A stretch of 42,235 nt of DNA. Source: an uncultured Pelagibacteraceae bacterium. GTDB lineage: Bacteria; Pseudomonadota; Alphaproteobacteria; Pelagibacterales; Pelagibacteraceae. Below, piece by piece: positions 28,039 to 37,942 of the stretch; the first letter of the stretch is position 1, and each line of letters begins with the position of its first letter. The notes beneath the pieces were generated by a model. That model was not told where the DNA came from, searched no databases, and was given only the letters and a program-made list of their open reading frames with translations. The position numbers were made by a program, and so were the translations under genes. The stretch is from contig CABYPE010000007.1 of assembly GCA_902520685.1 (NCBI GenBank), positions 1-42,235 on the forward strand. The letters run 5' to 3'.

Positions 28039-28374
28039 ATGACTAACATCTCAGCATATATTGTGCTTATAATAGCTGTCATTCTAGGCACTGCAGCTAA
28101 CGGATTTGCTAAAGGGGCTCAAGGCTTTACCATACTTATTCCTAGTATCTTAACAGCAATAACAATTGTTGGGTGTATGTATACTTTATCAATTGTAATG
28201 AAATCAATTCCTGTTGGAATAACTTATGCATCATTTGCGGGCTTATGTATTATTGCAACTTCAATTGTTGGCATTTATAAATTTAATCAAATGCCAGATC
28301 TTTATACAATGGTAGGGCTATTTTTAATAATTTCTGGTGTATTAATAGTAAATCTTTTAGGAAAAACAAATTAA
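28039..28374 (+). CDS. SMR-family (EmrE-like) small multidrug transporter
   Basis: 111 aa four-TM; AVILGTAANGFAKGAQGF ... IPVGITYASFAGLCIIATSIVGIYKFNQ. Confidence 0.85.
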   Translation: MTNISAYIVLIIAVILGTAANGFAKGAQGFTILIPSILTAITIVGCMYTLSIVMKSIPVGITYASFAGLCIIATSIVGIYKFNQMPDLYTMVGLFLIISGVLIVNLLGKTN

Positions 28375-28385
28375 AACTTAAATAA

Positions 28386-29192
28386 TTACCTTGAAACAGG
28401 TTTTAAAATTTTAAGCATTTTGTTGTGGAGACTTTTATTTGCTGAACAAATTATATTTCCTCCTTTTTTGGCATCTTCATTTTTCCAAGTTGTAACTATA
28501 CCTCCTGCTGCTCTAATTATTGGCATCAAAGCATGGATATCCCAAATTTTATTCCTACATTGAATAACAATATCAAGTCTACCTTCTGCAAAATGAGAGT
28601 AACTTAAAGCATCTGCACAAGGAAATTGCATTCGTTTTAATATTTGGGGTATTTTTTTTTGTTGATTTAAAGATAAACTACCATGAAAAGCTGCTGATAA
28701 TTTCATATTTGAAAAAGTTGCCTTACTATTAATTTTTATTCTTTTTTTTTTACCGTTTTCCGAAACATATGCTGAGTTTAAAGAAGTATTAAAATAGTAT
28801 TTTTTAAGTATTGGAAAATTTGCAAGACCTACGACAGGATTACCTTTGTAATTTAGCGATATTAAATTACTCCATGTTGGATTGCCTATTACAAAAGATC
28901 TAGTTCCATCAATTGGATCAATCACCCAAGAATAATTACTTTTATTTTTTTTATGACCAAATTCTTCACCTATCACTTGGTGAGTGGGAAATCTTTTTTC
29001 AATTTCTTTTCTTATAAATTTTTCAAATGCTTTATCAGCACTGGTGACTGGGTCATACCCTTTTCCCTCAAGTTTATTTGATACTTTGAAAGGCTTATTC
29101 AATTTTAAGTAATAAAATTTATTTAACTTTTTTGCTAAACTTTCAATAAAAATTGAAAAAGTTTTATAATCTGATGATTTAATAATTTTCAC
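28386..29192 (-). CDS. Inositol monophosphatase family (histidinol-phosphatase-like)
   Basis: DPVTSADKAFEKFIRKEI, VIGEEFG, SWVIDPIDGTRSFVIGNPTW, KIWDIHALMPIIRAAGG. Confidence 0.92.
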   Translation of the reverse strand: MKIIKSSDYKTFSIFIESLAKKLNKFYYLKLNKPFKVSNKLEGKGYDPVTSADKAFEKFIRKEIEKRFPTHQVIGEEFGHKKNKSNYSWVIDPIDGTRSFVIGNPTWSNLISLNYKGNPVVGLANFPILKKYYFNTSLNSAYVSENGKKKRIKINSKATFSNMKLSAAFHGSLSLNQQKKIPQILKRMQFPCADALSYSHFAEGRLDIVIQCRNKIWDIHALMPIIRAAGGIVTTWKNEDAKKGGNIICSANKSLHNKMLKILKPVSR

Positions 29193-29236
29193 ACAGATCT
29201 ATTACTATCTTATTAGTATTGATTAAAGCTAAATTT

Positions 29237-29824
29237 TTAACTCAAAGAAATATTTTCTATTTGAGTTTCAGCATCTTTAATAGATTTTTCATAGTCTAAA
29301 GCCATTTGGTCAGCACTAACAACTTCAACTTTTTGAATACCAAAAAAATTTAGTATAAATTTTAACCAAGGTGTAAGGAAATCTTCATTACTATTTAGCT
29401 TTGTACCACCAGATGTAATCACTAAATATGCTTGTTTGTTTTTCAATAACCCTTCTCTTCTTCCGTTAGGCTTAAATCTAAAAGTTTCTCCAATACGGGC
29501 AGCAAGGTCTGACCAGGCTTTTAGAGTTGCAGGAGGACCATAATTATAAATTGGTGCTGAGATTATAATTACATCGCTTTCTTTAAGTTCTTTCACAAGT
29601 TTATTTGATAATTCAAACATCTTTTTATGATGTTCAGTTTGATCTTTTTCATCAATATTCATTCCTGACTCGGTAAGACCACTCACAAAAAGCATCTCAT
29701 CATCTAAATCTCTATAAATAACTTCATCACCAGGTTTCTTGATTTTATCTAAAAGTTTTTTTGCTAAAGCTCTAGAAGTAGAGCCCTTTTTTCTTGCACT
29801 TGAGTCTATTTGATAAATTTTCAT
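29237..29824 (-). CDS. FMN-dependent NADH-azoreductase/flavodoxin-fold reductase
   Basis: DSSARKKGSTSRALAKKLLDK, SAPIYNYGPPATLKAWSDL. Confidence 0.88.
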   Translation of the reverse strand: MKIYQIDSSARKKGSTSRALAKKLLDKIKKPGDEVIYRDLDDEMLFVSGLTESGMNIDEKDQTEHHKKMFELSNKLVKELKESDVIIISAPIYNYGPPATLKAWSDLAARIGETFRFKPNGRREGLLKNKQAYLVITSGGTKLNSNEDFLTPWLKFILNFFGIQKVEVVSADQMALDYEKSIKDAETQIENISLS

Positions 29825-29833
29825 AAATAAATT

Positions 29834-30541
29834 CTAACCAAATTTTTGCATAAATGGAAATATTTCAATTATGTAAAAGCCAATAACTTGTAATTGATTT
29901 GTTAAAATTAAAATACCAGTAATTAATAAAATTATTCCTCCTATTTTTGAGATTAAATTCATATTTCTCTTAAAATTTTTAGATAAAAGAAGAAATCTTT
30001 GAATCAAATATCCTGATAGGATAAATGGTAAAGCAAGACCTAAAGAATAAAATGTTAATAATAAAATGGCTCTAACTAAAGTATCCTCAATTGAAGCTAG
30101 TGCTAAAATAGAACCTAATATAGGTCCAATACAAGGAGTCCATCCAAAACCAAAAGCAAGACCAATTATATATGGGAAAAAAACATTTTTAGACTCTTTC
30201 GCATCAAATCTTTTTTCAAAGTTTAAATATGGAATATTTATAATTCCAATTAATTGAAATGAAAATATCACTATAATTACTCCAGCTAATACTCTTAAAA
30301 TTTCTGAATTTTGTAAAAACAGTTGACCTAATAAAGATGCAGATGCTCCAAAAATTATAAAAACAGTTGAGAAACCGCAACAAAACAAAATTAAAGGGAA
30401 AGGGTTTATTTTTTTTGATTTAATTACTTCTTGAAGTGATTGACCAGAAACATAAGAAATATATCCAGGTATTAAAGGTAAAACACATGGAGATAAAAAA
30501 CTTAAAAGTCCAGCTCCAAAGGCAACAAAAATTTCAATCAT
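29834..30541 (-). CDS. ccdA: Cytochrome c biogenesis protein CcdA (DsbD TM-domain family)
   Basis: FGAGLLSFLSPCVLPLIPGYISYVSG; FGFGWTPCIGPILGSILALAS. Confidence 0.94.
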   Translation of the reverse strand: MIEIFVAFGAGLLSFLSPCVLPLIPGYISYVSGQSLQEVIKSKKINPFPLILFCCGFSTVFIIFGASASLLGQLFLQNSEILRVLAGVIIVIFSFQLIGIINIPYLNFEKRFDAKESKNVFFPYIIGLAFGFGWTPCIGPILGSILALASIEDTLVRAILLLTFYSLGLALPFILSGYLIQRFLLLSKNFKRNMNLISKIGGIILLITGILILTNQLQVIGFYIIEIFPFMQKFG

Positions 30542-33229
30542 TTAACCAGTATTTTTCATGGCGGCAGAAATACCAGCTATTGAAGTTAAAAGAGCATCGT
30601 TTAAAAATATTTTATTTTTAATGTTCTTATTGCTCTTTAATTTGCTTATCACTATCGGTTGAATAATATTTAGAACCTCTGAGTAAATATTTCTAACAAT
30701 TATTGAAGTTCTAAATTGCTTTCTTGAATTCATAATTTCCTTAGGTGTTATCTTTTTATTCAAATTTTTAATTACTTCAAATTGAAATCTTAATTTTTTA
30801 CCTACTCTTTTTAAGGTATCATCAGCTAAATACTCCTCATAAATTTTTGAAATTTCTGGATCAGCTTTTGAAATAACCATATCTAACATATCAAGCATTG
30901 AATTAAAAAAAGGCCAATTTCTCTCCATATCATACAAAGTATTTCTAAATTGCTTTATATACGAGTATCTTAATGCCTCAGCGCTACCAAGCCAAGCTGG
31001 TAACATCAGCCTAATTTGTGTCCAGGCGAAAACCCAAGGTATGGCTCTCAGACTTTTTATGTTGTCAATATTTTTTCTTTTAGAAGGCCTTGAACCAATT
31101 GAAAGTTTTCCTAAAGCTCTATGTGGAGTTACAGTTTTGAAATATTTTATAAAATCAGAACTTTGATTGATATTTTTTCTATAAGAACTTTTCGATATAT
31201 CAGACATATTTTCTATCAATGATCTCCAGTCTTTTTTTGGATTAGGAGGTGGCTTCAAAGAGGCCTCTGTTACAGCGCCGATATAACTACATAAATTATA
31301 TTTTGCTAATGGTTCATAACCATATTTTTGCTGAATTACTTCTCCTTGATCTGTAATTCTTATTTTTCCATTAACTGAATTTGGGGGTTGGGATCTCAAT
31401 GTCGCTTGTATGGGACCTCCTCCTCGTCCCGCTGACCCACCTCTACCATGAAAAAAAGTAATATTAATATTAAATTTTTTACTTAATTTTACTATTTCTT
31501 CTTGTGCTTTATATTGATGCCAACTAGCACAAATTTTACCAGCATCTTTACTAGAGTCAGAATATCCAATCATAACTTCTTGAGTATTATTAATCAATTT
31601 TCGATACCATGATTGAGAGAATAAATTTTCCATGATTTCTTTGGCATTGATCAAATCATCTAAAGTTTCAAATAAGGGAACAACTCTTAACTTATTCTTA
31701 ATTTGTGCTTCTTTTTGTAAAAAAGAAACTGATAAAATATCAGATGCTGAAGTTGTCATTGAAATAACATAAGCACCCAAACATTCTGCTGGCTCATTAG
31801 CTAAAATTTTAAATGTTGACCAAACTTCTTTGTTTTCTTTATTCTTAAATTTAAATTTATTTATTTGATTTTTTTTAGAAAGTATTAACGTTTTTAAAAA
31901 TTGAATTTTTTCTTTTTCACTCATTTGTAGATAATTTTTTCTATATCTTTTTTTTACAAATTCAGAAATTAATTGACTATGTCGAGAAGATTCTTGTCTA
32001 ATATCAAGTCTTGCCAAATTGATACCAAAACATTTTGCTCTTCTCATCAAATCTAGCAATTCACCACTTGCTATATTTTCATTTTGGTTTTGCTCCAAAG
32101 ACTCTCTTACTATTCTTAAAGGTTTTAATATTTCTTCTCTTGAACTTAATAATTTATTTCTATCTAAGGATTTTTTATTAACTAAATGTTGCTCAATAGA
32201 TCTATGAGTTATTCTCATTTTGTCTCTAAGAGGTCTTAAAAAAACTCTGTATGGTTCATACGATTTACCTACCTTCTTTTGAATTTTCTTAGAACATTTT
32301 TCCATTGAATAAGATCTTATAATTTTTGTTAACTCCTTTTCATATAATTTAGCAGCTTCCCATCTAGATAGTAAAATTACTTCCCTTGTAACTTTTGCTG
32401 TAACATTTGGATTTCCATCTCGATCTCCACCCATCCATGAACCAAATTGAATTGGATTAAAATTTTTTGGCAAACCTTTATTTATATTTTGAATGAAAAT
32501 TGAATTTAATCTTCGGTAAACTTTTGGAATTGTATCCCAAAGACTATCTTCTATAATTGCAAGTCCCCATCTTGCTTCATCATATGGAGATGGTTTAGAT
32601 CTTTTTAGATCATCAGTATTCCAAATTATTGTTAGTTCATCAAAAAGTTTTTTGTCTAAAGTTTTTAATTTAGATGGGAATGCTTTTAAAAGTTCTCTTT
32701 GTTCTAAAATTTCAATTATTTTATGATACTTAAGAATTAAGGTTCTTCTTTTAACTTCAGTTGGATGTGCAGTTAAAACAATACCTACATCTAAATTTTT
32801 AGCTGTATCATATATTTTTTTTTCTGAAAGATTTTTACTATTGAATAAATCTTCAAATATTTCTTCAATAAATAAATTGTTATTAGCAATTTTCTTTTTA
32901 CTATTTTCATACTCATTTAAACTTCTAGAGGTATCAATAAGTTCTGCTAAATTAATAAAATTCATAAAATGAGCAAATGCTCTAGTTAATTTAAATGTAT
33001 TTTTTGGACTTAGATTTTTAATTGCTTTTATTACTTTTTTATTTGTTTGATGAGTTTTTAAATTTTTTTTATTAGCTTTTGAAAGTTTTCTCACTTTTTC
33101 AACCAATTCAAAAAAAAATTGACCTTCTTGTTCTTTGATAACTTTGCCTAATATATTTCCTATATATCTAACATCATCTCTGAGAAGTTTTGTAGGTATT
33201 CTCTCGTAATATAAATCTCTTTTTTGCAT
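30542..33229 (-). CDS. ppc: Phosphoenolpyruvate carboxylase
   Basis: VLTAHPTEVKRRT, GSWMGGDRDGNPNVTA, MIGYSDSSKDAGK, FHGRGGSAGRGGGPIQATLRSQP. Confidence 0.97.
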   Translation of the reverse strand: MQKRDLYYERIPTKLLRDDVRYIGNILGKVIKEQEGQFFFELVEKVRKLSKANKKNLKTHQTNKKVIKAIKNLSPKNTFKLTRAFAHFMNFINLAELIDTSRSLNEYENSKKKIANNNLFIEEIFEDLFNSKNLSEKKIYDTAKNLDVGIVLTAHPTEVKRRTLILKYHKIIEILEQRELLKAFPSKLKTLDKKLFDELTIIWNTDDLKRSKPSPYDEARWGLAIIEDSLWDTIPKVYRRLNSIFIQNINKGLPKNFNPIQFGSWMGGDRDGNPNVTAKVTREVILLSRWEAAKLYEKELTKIIRSYSMEKCSKKIQKKVGKSYEPYRVFLRPLRDKMRITHRSIEQHLVNKKSLDRNKLLSSREEILKPLRIVRESLEQNQNENIASGELLDLMRRAKCFGINLARLDIRQESSRHSQLISEFVKKRYRKNYLQMSEKEKIQFLKTLILSKKNQINKFKFKNKENKEVWSTFKILANEPAECLGAYVISMTTSASDILSVSFLQKEAQIKNKLRVVPLFETLDDLINAKEIMENLFSQSWYRKLINNTQEVMIGYSDSSKDAGKICASWHQYKAQEEIVKLSKKFNINITFFHGRGGSAGRGGGPIQATLRSQPPNSVNGKIRITDQGEVIQQKYGYEPLAKYNLCSYIGAVTEASLKPPPNPKKDWRSLIENMSDISKSSYRKNINQSSDFIKYFKTVTPHRALGKLSIGSRPSKRKNIDNIKSLRAIPWVFAWTQIRLMLPAWLGSAEALRYSYIKQFRNTLYDMERNWPFFNSMLDMLDMVISKADPEISKIYEEYLADDTLKRVGKKLRFQFEVIKNLNKKITPKEIMNSRKQFRTSIIVRNIYSEVLNIIQPIVISKLKSNKNIKNKIFLNDALLTSIAGISAAMKNTG

Positions 33230-34077
33230 TATTCATTATAAGCAACAACTTGATGTTTTTGTTTACCCAGTTTATCGACTCCTAAGACAACTTCTTCTCC
33301 ACCCTTTAAAAAATACGGAGGCTTCATATTTTCTCCAACCCCAGGAGGTGTTCCTGTGCAACAAATATCACCTGGATGTAAACTCATGCAAGAGCTCATA
33401 TAAGATACTAAAGTTTTTATATCAAATATCATTTTTTCTGTATTTCCTGTTTGCATTCTTTTTCCATTAACATCCAAAAACATATTTAATTTTTGAAAAT
33501 CTGGGAGTTCATCTTTAGTAACAATGTAAGGACCAATTGGACCAAAAGTATCAAATCCTTTTCCTTTATCCCAAGTTAATCCCTTATTTTTTTGATAATT
33601 TCTCTCACTAACATCATTTACCAAGAAAAATCCCAATACATGATCTAAAGCTTCTTCAACATTCACGTTTACTGCCTTTTTTCCAATTACAAATCCTAGT
33701 TCTACTTCCCAATCAGTATGCGTAGATCCTTTTGGTACGATAATAGGATCATTAGGTCCTGTAATGCAGCTAGTAAATTTTGAAAATATAATTGGTTCTT
33801 TTGGAATTGGTAAGTTTTGTTCCTCTGCGTGATCTTTAAAATTTAAACCAATTCCAATAAATTTTGATGGTGTAGATACACAAGCACCAATTCTAAGGTT
33901 TGAGTCTAATTCTGGAAGTTTAGATACATCTATATTTTTTATCTTTTCTAAAGTTTCAAAATTTAAAGTATCAGGATTTAGATCTTTTATAACTGATGAT
34001 AAATCTCTATATTTATTTTGATCGTCTATTAATGTGGGTTTCTCTGATCCTGTTTCACCTATTCTCAATAATTTCAT
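33229..34077 (-). CDS. Fumarylacetoacetate hydrolase family protein
   Basis: GIGLNFKDHAEE, DWEVELGFVIGKKA, DTFGPIGPYIVTKDEL, PGDICCTGTPPGVG. Confidence 0.93.
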   Translation of the reverse strand: MKLLRIGETGSEKPTLIDDQNKYRDLSSVIKDLNPDTLNFETLEKIKNIDVSKLPELDSNLRIGACVSTPSKFIGIGLNFKDHAEEQNLPIPKEPIIFSKFTSCITGPNDPIIVPKGSTHTDWEVELGFVIGKKAVNVNVEEALDHVLGFFLVNDVSERNYQKNKGLTWDKGKGFDTFGPIGPYIVTKDELPDFQKLNMFLDVNGKRMQTGNTEKMIFDIKTLVSYMSSCMSLHPGDICCTGTPPGVGENMKPPYFLKGGEEVVLGVDKLGKQKHQVVAYNE

Positions 34078-35520
34078 TTATCCCTTTATACCAAGATGTG
34101 TGTATTTTACATTTAAATAATCTTTAATAGCATGTGCACCACCTTCTCTGCCATATCCACTCTGCTTTATGCCACCAAAAGGTGCTTCGGCAATTGCTAC
34201 AACTCCAGTGTTTACAGCAACAGACCCTGTTTCTAATTGTTCAGATGCTAAATGAGCTTTTTCCATAGAATTTGTGCAAACATAACTACATAACCCAAGT
34301 TCATGATTGTTAGCTCTCTCAATAACTTCATCAAAAGATTTAAATGAAAGCATTGGCACTAATGGTCCAAAAGGCTCTTGTTTCATTATAGTAAAATCAT
34401 CTTTAACATTATCAAATATTGTTGGTTCATAAAAAAATCCTTTATTAAAACCAGCTGGTCTTTTTCCACCCAATAAAACTTTTGCTCCTTCTTGCTTTGT
34501 TGTTTCAACTAATTCTTCAATCTCTTTTAACCTTTTCTCAGTTGTAAGTGGGCCTAACTGTGTATCTGTATCCATCCCATTGCCAATTTTTAATTTCTTT
34601 GTTTTTTCAACAAATAAATTTACAAACTCATCCTTTTTACTATCATGAATATAAAACCTATTAGGTGAAATACATACTTGTCCATTATTTCTAAATTTTG
34701 CAGCAATTGCAATATCTGCTGCTTTTTTTATATCTGCATCATCAAAAACTATAAACGGTGAGTGCCCAGAAAGCTCCATTGTAACTCTTTGAACTTTATC
34801 TGCAGCTTGTTTTAGAATTAGTTTTCCAACTCTCGAAGATCCTGTAATTGAAACTTTTTTAATTATATCTGAAGCAATTAATTGTTGTGCAATACTTGGT
34901 GGATCACCTGATAAAAGATTAACTACACCTGGTGGAACTTCACATTCTCTACAAATATCAACCATCTCCATCACAACACCTGGAGTAATTACATCAGGCT
35001 TAATAATAACTGAGCATCCTGCGGCTAATGCAGTTGAGATTTTTCTAGCTGATAAAACGGCTGGAAAATTCCAAGGAGTTAATGCAGCCACTACTCCTAC
35101 CGGTTGGTAATAGACATGTACTCTAGTATCTTCAAATCTGCTTTCTACAGTTTGACCATAAATTCTTTTTGTTTCTTCTGAATTCCATTCAAAGATATCT
35201 GCTGCTCCACCTATTTCTCCTTTAGCTTCTGACAAAGGTTTTCCAACTTCAAGTGTCATCCATTTAGCTAACACATCTTGTTTTTCCCTCATTTTGTCAG
35301 CAATCCTTCTTATGATGTATGCTCTTTGCCAAGGTGGAGTTTTTTTCCATACCTGTAATCCTTTTGCTGCAGATTTGAGTGCTTTATTAACATCTTCAGA
35401 AGTTGCTTTCGAAGCATATCCAATTATCTCTTCAGTAGCCGGATTAATGACTTCATAAGTTCCTTTATCTGAGGATTGCTGCCATTTACCATCTATAAAT
35501 TGACCAAATTTTTCGTACAT
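34078..35520 (-). CDS. Aldehyde dehydrogenase, succinate-semialdehyde dehydrogenase-like
   Basis: TPWNFPAVLSARKISTALAAGCSVIIKP, VTMELSGHSPFIVFDDAD, FRNNGQVCISPNRF, KQSGYGREGG. Confidence 0.93.
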   Translation of the reverse strand: MYEKFGQFIDGKWQQSSDKGTYEVINPATEEIIGYASKATSEDVNKALKSAAKGLQVWKKTPPWQRAYIIRRIADKMREKQDVLAKWMTLEVGKPLSEAKGEIGGAADIFEWNSEETKRIYGQTVESRFEDTRVHVYYQPVGVVAALTPWNFPAVLSARKISTALAAGCSVIIKPDVITPGVVMEMVDICRECEVPPGVVNLLSGDPPSIAQQLIASDIIKKVSITGSSRVGKLILKQAADKVQRVTMELSGHSPFIVFDDADIKKAADIAIAAKFRNNGQVCISPNRFYIHDSKKDEFVNLFVEKTKKLKIGNGMDTDTQLGPLTTEKRLKEIEELVETTKQEGAKVLLGGKRPAGFNKGFFYEPTIFDNVKDDFTIMKQEPFGPLVPMLSFKSFDEVIERANNHELGLCSYVCTNSMEKAHLASEQLETGSVAVNTGVVAIAEAPFGGIKQSGYGREGGAHAIKDYLNVKYTHLGIKG

Positions 35521-35624
35521 TTTTGCAATCTAACATTACATTTGATTGTGTCTACTATGTAATTATTTCACATTAGAATATCTAAAATGGATGTTATTAT
35601 AATTAAATAAAAAAAGGAGGATTA

Positions 35625-35951
35625 ATGACTAAATACATCGTAATGGGTAATTACACTGCAAAAGCTTTTCAAGGTTTTATTAAAGATCCAAAACAAGATA
35701 GGTCTGCTGCAGTTAAAGCACTTACTGAGTCTGCTGGAGGGAAACTAGAGTCATTTGCTATAACAAGAGGTCAGTATGACTTTTGTGCAGTAACATCTGG
35801 TGATATGCCTTTTGAAAACTTCGCAGGTGTTAAATTGGCTGTAGAAGCAAGTGGGACAGTGGAAAATATGATTATACTTGAAGAAATGGATATGGGTAAA
35901 GCTGCTGAACAAGCTGCAAAATCAATGTCAGGTTATAAACCTGCTGGCTAA
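35625..35951 (+). CDS. GYD-domain protein
   Basis: 108 aa; LTESAGGKLESFAITRGQYDFCAVTSGD; strong aaaggagg SD. Confidence 0.85.
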   Translation: MTKYIVMGNYTAKAFQGFIKDPKQDRSAAVKALTESAGGKLESFAITRGQYDFCAVTSGDMPFENFAGVKLAVEASGTVENMIILEEMDMGKAAEQAAKSMSGYKPAG

Positions 35952-35960
35952 AATAAAATT

Positions 35961-35983
35961 GCTTCCAGTAACGGACTGGAAGC
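35961..35983 (+). terminator. Stem-loop after GYD gene (weak terminator candidate)
   Basis: gcttccagt-aacgg-actggaagc: 9-bp perfect stem, no strict T-run. Confidence 0.45.
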
Positions 35984-36015
35984 TAAAATCATATATTTTA
36001 TAAAAATTCTTTTTA

Positions 36016-37044
36016 ATGAAAAAAATTAATTGGGGCATAATTGGTTTAGGTAATATTGCAAATAAATTTGCTGAAGGTTTTTTTTTTTTAGATAATGCAA
36101 TAGTTAAAGGCATTGCTAGTACTAGCAATGATAAACTTTTTTCATTTAAGAAAAAATTTGATATTGAAGAAAAATATTGTTTTACAAATTATCAAAAACT
36201 AATTACATGTCCTGATATTGACATAATTTATATCGCACTTCCAAACTCTCTACATGCAAAGTACATAAACGACTGTATCAAGGCTGAAAAGAATTTTTTA
36301 GTAGAAAAACCTGCATTTATGAAATTAGAAGATTTTAATACTTTCAAAAAATTATCTTCTAATTCAAAATCTTATTTCACCGAAGGTTTTATGTATAGAT
36401 ATTTACCTTATTTTCAAAAGTTAAAAAATATTATAGAAAACAAAACTCTAGGAAATGTATCTGATATATTTTCAAATTTTAATATTAAAGTCTTTAAGGA
36501 AAGAAAAATTTTAGGAATAAAATTTAAAAAACCTAATTATTCTAATAGATTATTCAATAAATCTCTTGGTGGTGGATCAATTTTAGATCTTGGTTGTTAT
36601 CCTTTGTCACTTAGTACATTTATAAATTCTATTTCCTATAATGTGAATATTAAAGATATAAATTTAAAAAAAAATAATTCTCAATTTTGTGATAGTGGAG
36701 TAGATGTACATTCATCAATATCACTAGATTTTGACAAAAAATTTACTTCTCACATTACGTGTTCTTTTCAAGAAAAAAATAATCAAAATACAAAAATTAA
36801 TTTTACTAATGGCCATATACTTATTGAAGATACATGGGCACCAGGTAAAAATATGCAAATGATAATATTTGATAAAGATAAGAAAAAAAAAATAGAATTT
36901 AAAAATGACAATATTTATTCTTATCAAATCAAAAGTATTTCAAATCAATTAATCGAAAATAAAATTGATCCTATCTTTCCCTCTATGAATTTAAATGAAA
37001 TTGAAATGAATACATTTTTATTAAGTAAATGGATTGATAGTTAG
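36016..37044 (+). CDS. Gfo/Idh/MocA family oxidoreductase
   Basis: INWGIIGLGNIANKFAEG, IDIIYIALPNSLHAKYINDCIKAEKNFLVEKPA. Confidence 0.93.
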   Translation: MKKINWGIIGLGNIANKFAEGFFFLDNAIVKGIASTSNDKLFSFKKKFDIEEKYCFTNYQKLITCPDIDIIYIALPNSLHAKYINDCIKAEKNFLVEKPAFMKLEDFNTFKKLSSNSKSYFTEGFMYRYLPYFQKLKNIIENKTLGNVSDIFSNFNIKVFKERKILGIKFKKPNYSNRLFNKSLGGGSILDLGCYPLSLSTFINSISYNVNIKDINLKKNNSQFCDSGVDVHSSISLDFDKKFTSHITCSFQEKNNQNTKINFTNGHILIEDTWAPGKNMQMIIFDKDKKKKIEFKNDNIYSYQIKSISNQLIENKIDPIFPSMNLNEIEMNTFLLSKWIDS

Positions 37045-37048
37045 ATAT

Positions 37049-37942
37049 ATGAAAAAATTTAAATATTCTGAAATAACTTCTGAAAAAATTTATAATAATA
37101 GAAGAAAATTTATTAAAACTTTAAGTGTTGGTTTTGGCTCAATATGTTTTTCTAATTATAGTAATGCTAATATAGATCTATCAAAAATAACCTCTTTTAA
37201 AGATATAACGACATATAATAATTATTATGAATTTGGGACTGGAAAAAGTGATCCATATATAAAGTCACAAAATTTTAAAACAAAGCCTTGGAGTATAAGG
37301 ATCGAAGGAGAAGTTGAAAAACCTTTAGAAATATCTGTAGAAGAAATTTTATCTTTATTTTCGTCGGAAGAGAGAATTCTTAAATTAAGATGTGTAGAAG
37401 GTTGGTCAATGATTATCCCCTGGAATGGTTTTTCATTGAGTCAGATTATCTCTAAAGTTTCACTAACAAGTAAAGCAAAATTTGTTGAGTTTGAAAGTAT
37501 TTATGATCCCAATCAAATGAGTGGCCAAAGATACCCAGTTTTAAATTGGCCATACAAAGAAGGATTAAGAATTGATGAAGCAATGCACCCTTTAACTACA
37601 GTCGTAACAGGGTTATATAATAAAAAACTTCCAAATCAAAACGGAGCTCCTCTAAGAATTTTTATGCCTTGGAAATATGGTTTTAAAAGTGCGAAAGCAA
37701 TTGTAAAAATAAAATTCGTAGAAAAAATACCAACATCTTCGTGGATGTGGGCCTCGCCTAGAGAGTATGGATTTTATTCGAATGTAAATCCAAATGTTAA
37801 TCATCCTAGATGGTCACAAGCTACCGAAAGAGCAATTGGAAATGATATATTTGCTCCAAGAATAAAAACTGAGATGTTTAATGGTTATGGTGATCAGGTA
37901 GCACATTTATATTCTGGAATGGATTTAAAAAAATATTATTAA
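37049..37942 (+). CDS. msrP: Protein-methionine-sulfoxide reductase, molybdopterin catalytic subunit
   Basis: Tat-like NNRRKFIKTLSVGFG; KLRCVEGWSMIIPWNGFSLSQII; followed by msrQ; start likely MKKFKYSE. Confidence 0.94.
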   Translation: MKKFKYSEITSEKIYNNRRKFIKTLSVGFGSICFSNYSNANIDLSKITSFKDITTYNNYYEFGTGKSDPYIKSQNFKTKPWSIRIEGEVEKPLEISVEEILSLFSSEERILKLRCVEGWSMIIPWNGFSLSQIISKVSLTSKAKFVEFESIYDPNQMSGQRYPVLNWPYKEGLRIDEAMHPLTTVVTGLYNKKLPNQNGAPLRIFMPWKYGFKSAKAIVKIKFVEKIPTSSWMWASPREYGFYSNVNPNVNHPRWSQATERAIGNDIFAPRIKTEMFNGYGDQVAHLYSGMDLKKYY

